64,000 bases of DNA from CAZVNZ01 sp964628515 (lineage in GTDB: Bacteria; Bacillota; Clostridia; Christensenellales; Christensenellaceae). Numbering within the stretch: position 1 is the first letter of the stretch; every line of letters begins with the position of its first letter. Location: contig CAZVNZ010000006.1 in assembly GCA_964628515.1 (NCBI GenBank), positions 1 to 64,000 on the forward strand, written 5' to 3'. The translations under genes were made by a program, and so were the position numbers. The notes beneath the pieces were generated by a model, which saw nothing but the letters and a program-made list of their open reading frames with translations, had not been told where the DNA came from and did not search any database. This document shows, piece by piece, positions 60,472 through 64,000 of this stretch.

Positions 60472-61338
60472 ATGAAAATTAGGAAAGTAGTAATTCCGGC
60501 GGCAGGTCTTGGCACTAGATTTTTGCCGGCAACCAAAGCCCAACCCAAAGAAATGCTACCCATTGTGGACAAACCCACCATTCAGTATATTGTGGAAGAG
60601 GCTGTGGCATCCGGCATAGAAACCATTGTAATAATTACAGGCAGAAGCAAACGTGCAATAGAGGACCACTTCGACAAATCCGTAGAGCTTGAGGTGGAGC
60701 TTAAAAACAAGAATAACGAGGAAATGCTTAGGGTTGTGGACAACATAACAAATATGGCAAACATCATTTATGTACGTCAAAAAGAGCCTTTAGGCTTAGG
60801 GCATGCCATTTTGTGCGCAAAAGACTGTATCGGCGATGAACCTTTCGGTATTATTTTGGGTGATGATATAGTAAGCAGTAAAGTCCCGGCGCTAAAGCAA
60901 CTTATGGACGCCTACGAGGATAAAAAGGCAAGTATTTTAGGTGTGCAAAAAGTTCCTATGCAGGACACCTGCAAATATGGTATAGTAGATGTAGAAAAAA
61001 ACGGCGCATTGCATAAAATAAATGCGCTGGTGGAAAAACCAAAAGTGGAAAACGCACCCTCCGACCTTGCAATTTTAGGCAGGTATGTGGTAACACCCAA
61101 GCTGTTTAAAATGCTTGAAAACACAAAAGCAGGTGTGGGGGGAGAAATACAGCTTACAGACGCACTAAATTCCCTACTTAGCGAGGAGGAAATTTACGCT
61201 TGCGAGTTTGAGGGCAAAAGGTACGATGTAGGGGACAAAATGGGCTTTTTAAAAGCAACTTGCGAGTTTGCATTAAACAGAGAAGATTTATCGGCAGACT
61301 TTAAAAAATATTTAATAGATTTAGTTGGAGGAAAATAA
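60472..61338 (+). CDS. galU: UTP-glucose-1-phosphate uridylyltransferase
   Basis: This 288-residue nucleotidyltransferase makes UDP-glucose from UTP and glucose 1-phosphate. IPAAGLGTRFLPATKAQPKEMLPIVDKPTIQYIVEEAV is the GalU N-terminus. LGLGHAILCAKDCIGDEPFGIILGDDIV carries the nucleotide and metal residues, and VEKPK and GEIQLTDAL follow. It feeds UDP-glucose to glycolipid or polysaccharide synthesis. It starts 11 bases after plsC and is followed two bases later by ahcY. Confidence 0.97.
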   Translation: MKIRKVVIPAAGLGTRFLPATKAQPKEMLPIVDKPTIQYIVEEAVASGIETIVIITGRSKRAIEDHFDKSVELEVELKNKNNEEMLRVVDNITNMANIIYVRQKEPLGLGHAILCAKDCIGDEPFGIILGDDIVSSKVPALKQLMDAYEDKKASILGVQKVPMQDTCKYGIVDVEKNGALHKINALVEKPKVENAPSDLAILGRYVVTPKLFKMLENTKAGVGGEIQLTDALNSLLSEEEIYACEFEGKRYDVGDKMGFLKATCEFALNREDLSADFKKYLIDLVGGK

Positions 61339-61340
61339 TA

Positions 61341-62579
61341 ATGAGCGACATTTACGACGTAAAACTTGCACCATCGGGAAAACAAAAAATAGAGTGGGTA
61401 AAAAGATATATGCCCGTACTAAGAAGTTTTGAGGAAAAATACAAAGGGGAAAAACCTTTTGCGGGAAAAACGGTGCTTGTATGCGTGCATTTAGAGGCAA
61501 AAACGGCTTATTTAGCCCAAGTGTTTCAAGCCTGCGGTGCTAAGGTGGTTGCCTGTGCGTCTAATCCTCTTTCCACTCAAGATGATGTTGTAGCAGCCTT
61601 GGTGGACGGCGGTGCAGAGGTGTTTGCAATACATAATGCAGATATGGAAACTTTTGAGAGACACATTAAACAAGCCATTGAATGTAAGCCGGATTTAATA
61701 GTAGATGACGGCGCAGACGTTGTAACCACCCTCCACAAAGAATACAGCGCACAAATACCAAGCGTGCTTGGCGCAAGCGAGGAAACCACAACGGGTGTTA
61801 TTCGTTTAAGAAATATGGAAAAGGCGGGAGAGCTTAAAATACCTGTAATTCCCGTTAATGATGCACAATGCAAGTATTTGTTCGACAACAGATACGGCAC
61901 GGGGCAAAGTGTGTGGGATGGCATAATGCGTACCACAAACCTAATTGTAGCAGGCAAACGTGTGGTGGTTGCAGGTTACGGCTGGTGCGGAAAGGGTGTT
62001 GCCATGCGTGCGGCTGCCTTAGGCGCAAAGGTAATTGTAACGGAAATTAATCACATAAAAGCAATAGAGGCGGTAATGGACGGCTTTGAATCCATGACAA
62101 TGGACGATGCGGCGGCAGTTGGAGATATTTTCGTGACGGTAACAGGTTGCGAGGACGTCATAACCAAAAATCATTTCGGAAAAATGAAGGACGGAGTAAT
62201 CCTTACAAACGCAGGGCATTTTGATTGCGAGGTAAACGTAGGCGAGCTTGCCAAAATCAGCACCGGTGTAAAGGAGATGCGCCATAATATAGAGGGTTAC
62301 ATTCAAAAGGACGGCAGAATACTTAACGTTATTGCAGGAGGCAGGCTGGTAAACTTAGCCTCGGGAGACGGTCACCCCGCAGAAATTATGGATATGAGCT
62401 TTGCGCTGCAATTTATGGCACAGCTTTATTTGCTAAACAATCACAAAAACCTAAAACCCGGTTTGTTTGATATGCCACAGGAAATAGACTACGATGTGGC
62501 AATAACCAAACTTAAAAATTTAGGCGGAAATGTGGACGTACTAACGGCAGAGCAAAGAAAATACCTCTTTGGAGAATAA
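61341..62579 (+). CDS. ahcY: Adenosylhomocysteinase-family enzyme
   Basis: This 412-residue NAD-dependent hydrolase splits S-adenosylhomocysteine, or possibly S-inosylhomocysteine, into homocysteine and a nucleoside. Seen: SNPLSTQDDVVAAL, DDGADVV, EETTTGVIRLRNM (substrate site), VVVAGYGWCGKGVAM (NAD site, Gly212-Gly217) and NAGHFDCEV. It is of the short type without the insertion found in plant and animal enzymes. The C-terminus ends RKYLFGE, not PxHYRY. It is followed two bases later by an MtaD-type deaminase. Confidence 0.95.
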   Translation: MSDIYDVKLAPSGKQKIEWVKRYMPVLRSFEEKYKGEKPFAGKTVLVCVHLEAKTAYLAQVFQACGAKVVACASNPLSTQDDVVAALVDGGAEVFAIHNADMETFERHIKQAIECKPDLIVDDGADVVTTLHKEYSAQIPSVLGASEETTTGVIRLRNMEKAGELKIPVIPVNDAQCKYLFDNRYGTGQSVWDGIMRTTNLIVAGKRVVVAGYGWCGKGVAMRAAALGAKVIVTEINHIKAIEAVMDGFESMTMDDAAAVGDIFVTVTGCEDVITKNHFGKMKDGVILTNAGHFDCEVNVGELAKISTGVKEMRHNIEGYIQKDGRILNVIAGGRLVNLASGDGHPAEIMDMSFALQFMAQLYLLNNHKNLKPGLFDMPQEIDYDVAITKLKNLGGNVDVLTAEQRKYLFGE

Positions 62580-62581
62580 TT

Positions 62582-63853
62582 ATGGATACTAAGATTATCA
62601 ACGCACGTATAGTAACTAACGACGAAATCCCCGTAATTGCAAAAGGGCAAATAAATATTAAAGACGGAATAATTACTTACGTAGGGGAGGAAAAGGAGTA
62701 CAAATGCGATAAAACCATAGACGCTAAAGGCAATACGGTTATGCCCGGGTTTGTAAATACTCACACCCACATCCCCATGAATATTTTCCGCTCCTTTGCA
62801 GACGATATGGAGCTTATGGACTGGTTGCAAAACAAAATTTGGCCGGCAGAGGACAAACTGACAGAGGAAATCACTTACCACGCAAGTATGATGGCACTTT
62901 GCGAAATGGCGGCGGCAGGCATTACCGCCTTTAACGAGATGTACTATTTTACAAGGCAAATTGCACAGGCTACCATAAAAAGCAAGCTAAGGGCGGTTAT
63001 TTCTCGTGCGGTAGTAACACCGGACGTAGCAACAGGCGATGATAAACTAAAAGAAGCGATAGAGCTTTTCGAGGAGTTTAACGGCTTTGACAGACTGCAA
63101 GTCTATTTATCCCCCCATGCTCAATATACGGTAAACAACCAAATGTTGCAAAAAATTGCAAAAGAGGCAAAACGGCTAAACACAGGTATACATATGCACA
63201 TTTCCGAAACTTTGGGCGAGCATCAAAGTTGTATTGCGCAAGAAGGGCTAACCCCCGTAGAGCTATGCGAAAAAATGGGGTTGTTGGATGTAAATTTCTT
63301 AGGCGCTCATTGTGTGTACATAACTCATAAAGATATGGATATTATGGCAAAGCACAAGGCAAGTGTACTAAGTTGCCCCAAAAGCAACTTAAAATTAGCC
63401 TCGGGCATTGCCCCCCTAAGCGAGATGATAGAGCGAGGGGTAAACGTAAGTTTGGGCACGGACGGTGCGTCGTCCAACAACAAACTTTCTATTATGGAAG
63501 AGATGACATACGCCTCCTATTTGCAAAAGGGCACAACAAAAAATCCTAAGGCGCTAAACGCACAGCAAAGTCTACTACTTGCAACTTACAACGGAGCGCA
63601 AGCCTTAGGCATAAACAGCGGAAAAATCAAAGTAGGAAAAAATGCGGATTTAATTATGATAAACTCCCACAAATTAAGGTATCTGCCCCACTACGACATT
63701 ATTTCCAACTTAGTGTACAGTGCGGACGATAACGATGTTATGCTTACCATGGTGGGCGGAGATGTGGTGTACGAAAACGGCAAATTTGCTTTTGCGGACA
63801 TAGAAGAAGTAAAAGAAAAAATTGCCTTTTATGCAAAAATAATGAAAAATTAA
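62582..63853 (+). CDS. mtaD: S-adenosylhomocysteine / methylthioadenosine deaminase (MtaD type)
   Basis: This 423-residue amidohydrolase deaminates S-adenosylhomocysteine and/or 5'-methylthioadenosine, converting the adenine to hypoxanthine. Metal ligands: NTHTHIPMN (His61, His63), GIHMHISET and GAHCVYI, with LGTDGASSNNKLS. Adjacent regions match the TRZ/ATZ and MtaD family, including FRSFADDMELMDWLQNKIWP. It lies two bases after ahcY, so both act on the same pool of nucleosides left by methyltransferases. Confidence 0.9.
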   Translation: MDTKIINARIVTNDEIPVIAKGQINIKDGIITYVGEEKEYKCDKTIDAKGNTVMPGFVNTHTHIPMNIFRSFADDMELMDWLQNKIWPAEDKLTEEITYHASMMALCEMAAAGITAFNEMYYFTRQIAQATIKSKLRAVISRAVVTPDVATGDDKLKEAIELFEEFNGFDRLQVYLSPHAQYTVNNQMLQKIAKEAKRLNTGIHMHISETLGEHQSCIAQEGLTPVELCEKMGLLDVNFLGAHCVYITHKDMDIMAKHKASVLSCPKSNLKLASGIAPLSEMIERGVNVSLGTDGASSNNKLSIMEEMTYASYLQKGTTKNPKALNAQQSLLLATYNGAQALGINSGKIKVGKNADLIMINSHKLRYLPHYDIISNLVYSADDNDVMLTMVGGDVVYENGKFAFADIEEVKEKIAFYAKIMKN

Positions 63854-63870
63854 TTTAAAGGATAAACAGA

Positions 63871-64000
63871 TTGAAAAAAAGTTTTTTAATTGCATTATGT
63901 GTTGTGCTTTGCACAATTACAATGTTTGGTTGTACTAATATACCCGACTTAGCCGTGGAGGAAGAAACTAACCCCCCACAGCTAACAGGGGGTATTACAG
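63871..64000 (+). CDS. N-terminus of a lipoprotein (runs off the window)
   Basis: TTG at 63871 with AAAGGA upstream opens (M)KKSFLIALCVVLCTIT and MFGCTNIPDLAVEEETN, a lipoprotein signal peptide with lipobox MFGC. The frame is open to base 64000, so only 43 codons are visible. The family cannot be assigned. It may be co-transcribed with ahcY-mtaD. Confidence 0.75.
   Translation, partial: MKKSFLIALCVVLCTITMFGCTNIPDLAVEEETNPPQLTGGIT

Noticed and set aside
1..64000. tRNA, rRNA, CRISPR arrays, transposases or prophage genes
   Set aside because: I scanned for clover-leaf ends, regularly spaced repeats and transposase or phage motifs and saw none that could be supported.

Overview
The window comes from an AT-rich, anaerobic, Gram-positive-type bacterium, most likely an uncultured member of the Clostridia. 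The evidence is a complete [FeFe]-hydrogenase maturation set (hydE, hydG, hydF), a rubredoxin plus flavodiiron protein pair for oxygen scavenging, AddAB/RexAB-type recombination nucleases instead of RecBCD, strong SD sequences with frequent TTG and GTG starts, and textbook TTGACA-17-TATAAT promoters. There is no rRNA, tRNA, CRISPR array, transposase or prophage in the window.

Layout. 1-800: a remnant-rich end holding a compact locus with the architecture of a type I toxin. It has a 20-residue hydrophobic peptide on the minus strand, an SD-sequestering hairpin, long-range 5'-3' pairing and flanking 59-bp direct repeats. It lies next to a truncated gene end and a gene broken by an in-frame TGA. 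806-4600: a MacB-like ABC exporter operon (ATPase, CARDB-type membrane-anchored protein, FtsX-like permease). 4680-6750: two small regulator loci, an XRE repressor and a TetR-flavoprotein operon, each with a near-perfect promoter overlapped by a palindromic operator. 6830-10766: rhamnulokinase, PHP protein and aminotransferase operon. 10835-14814: nitroreductase, then an RNA-modification cluster (divergent RluA paralogue, RlmI-like methyltransferase, canonical RluA) ending in ispE. 14851-22631: a solute-binding protein, a small conserved protein and addB-addA. 22614-26061: lplA, a PHP protein and a DUF1858-rubredoxin-FprA operon. 26591-30532: a giant secreted Ig-repeat/DUF4214 protein. 30732-37231 (mostly minus strand): a small protein behind a double operator, pfkA, acyl-ACP thioesterase, an orphan nucleotidyltransferase, a glutamine-type amino acid ABC transporter and sn-glycerol-1-phosphate dehydrogenase. 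37364-42363: hexokinase, then hydE-hydG-hydF behind an attenuator-like hairpin. 42476-45133: thioredoxin, FetAB-like iron exporter and a GtrA fusion. 45221-50426: a LacI-controlled sugar/polyol operon of unknown substrate. 50600-53174: a frameshifted membrane glycosyltransferase and a GT2 enzyme. 53283-55608: rpmG-secE-nusG-rplK-rplA with an L1-type mRNA leader. 55663-64000: lipoprotein, XRE-cupin regulator with an acyl-CoA synthetase, membrane protein-yjbQ-plsC-galU, then ahcY-mtaD for S-adenosylhomocysteine disposal, and the start of a lipoprotein.

How the parts fit. Fermentative hydrogen metabolism is served by the Hyd maturases, with oxygen defence from rubredoxin/FprA. Carbon entry is through hexokinase, PFK, rhamnulokinase and the FGGY-kinase operon. 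Envelope construction is represented by GalU, PlsC, G1P dehydrogenase, GT2/GtrA-type proteins and the Ig-repeat surface protein. The least expected items are the type I toxin-like locus, two divergent promoter pairs that appear to share one palindromic TTGCAA -35 box, two apparently leaderless genes, the unassigned LacI operon, and the ahcY-mtaD pair that may run through S-inosylhomocysteine.
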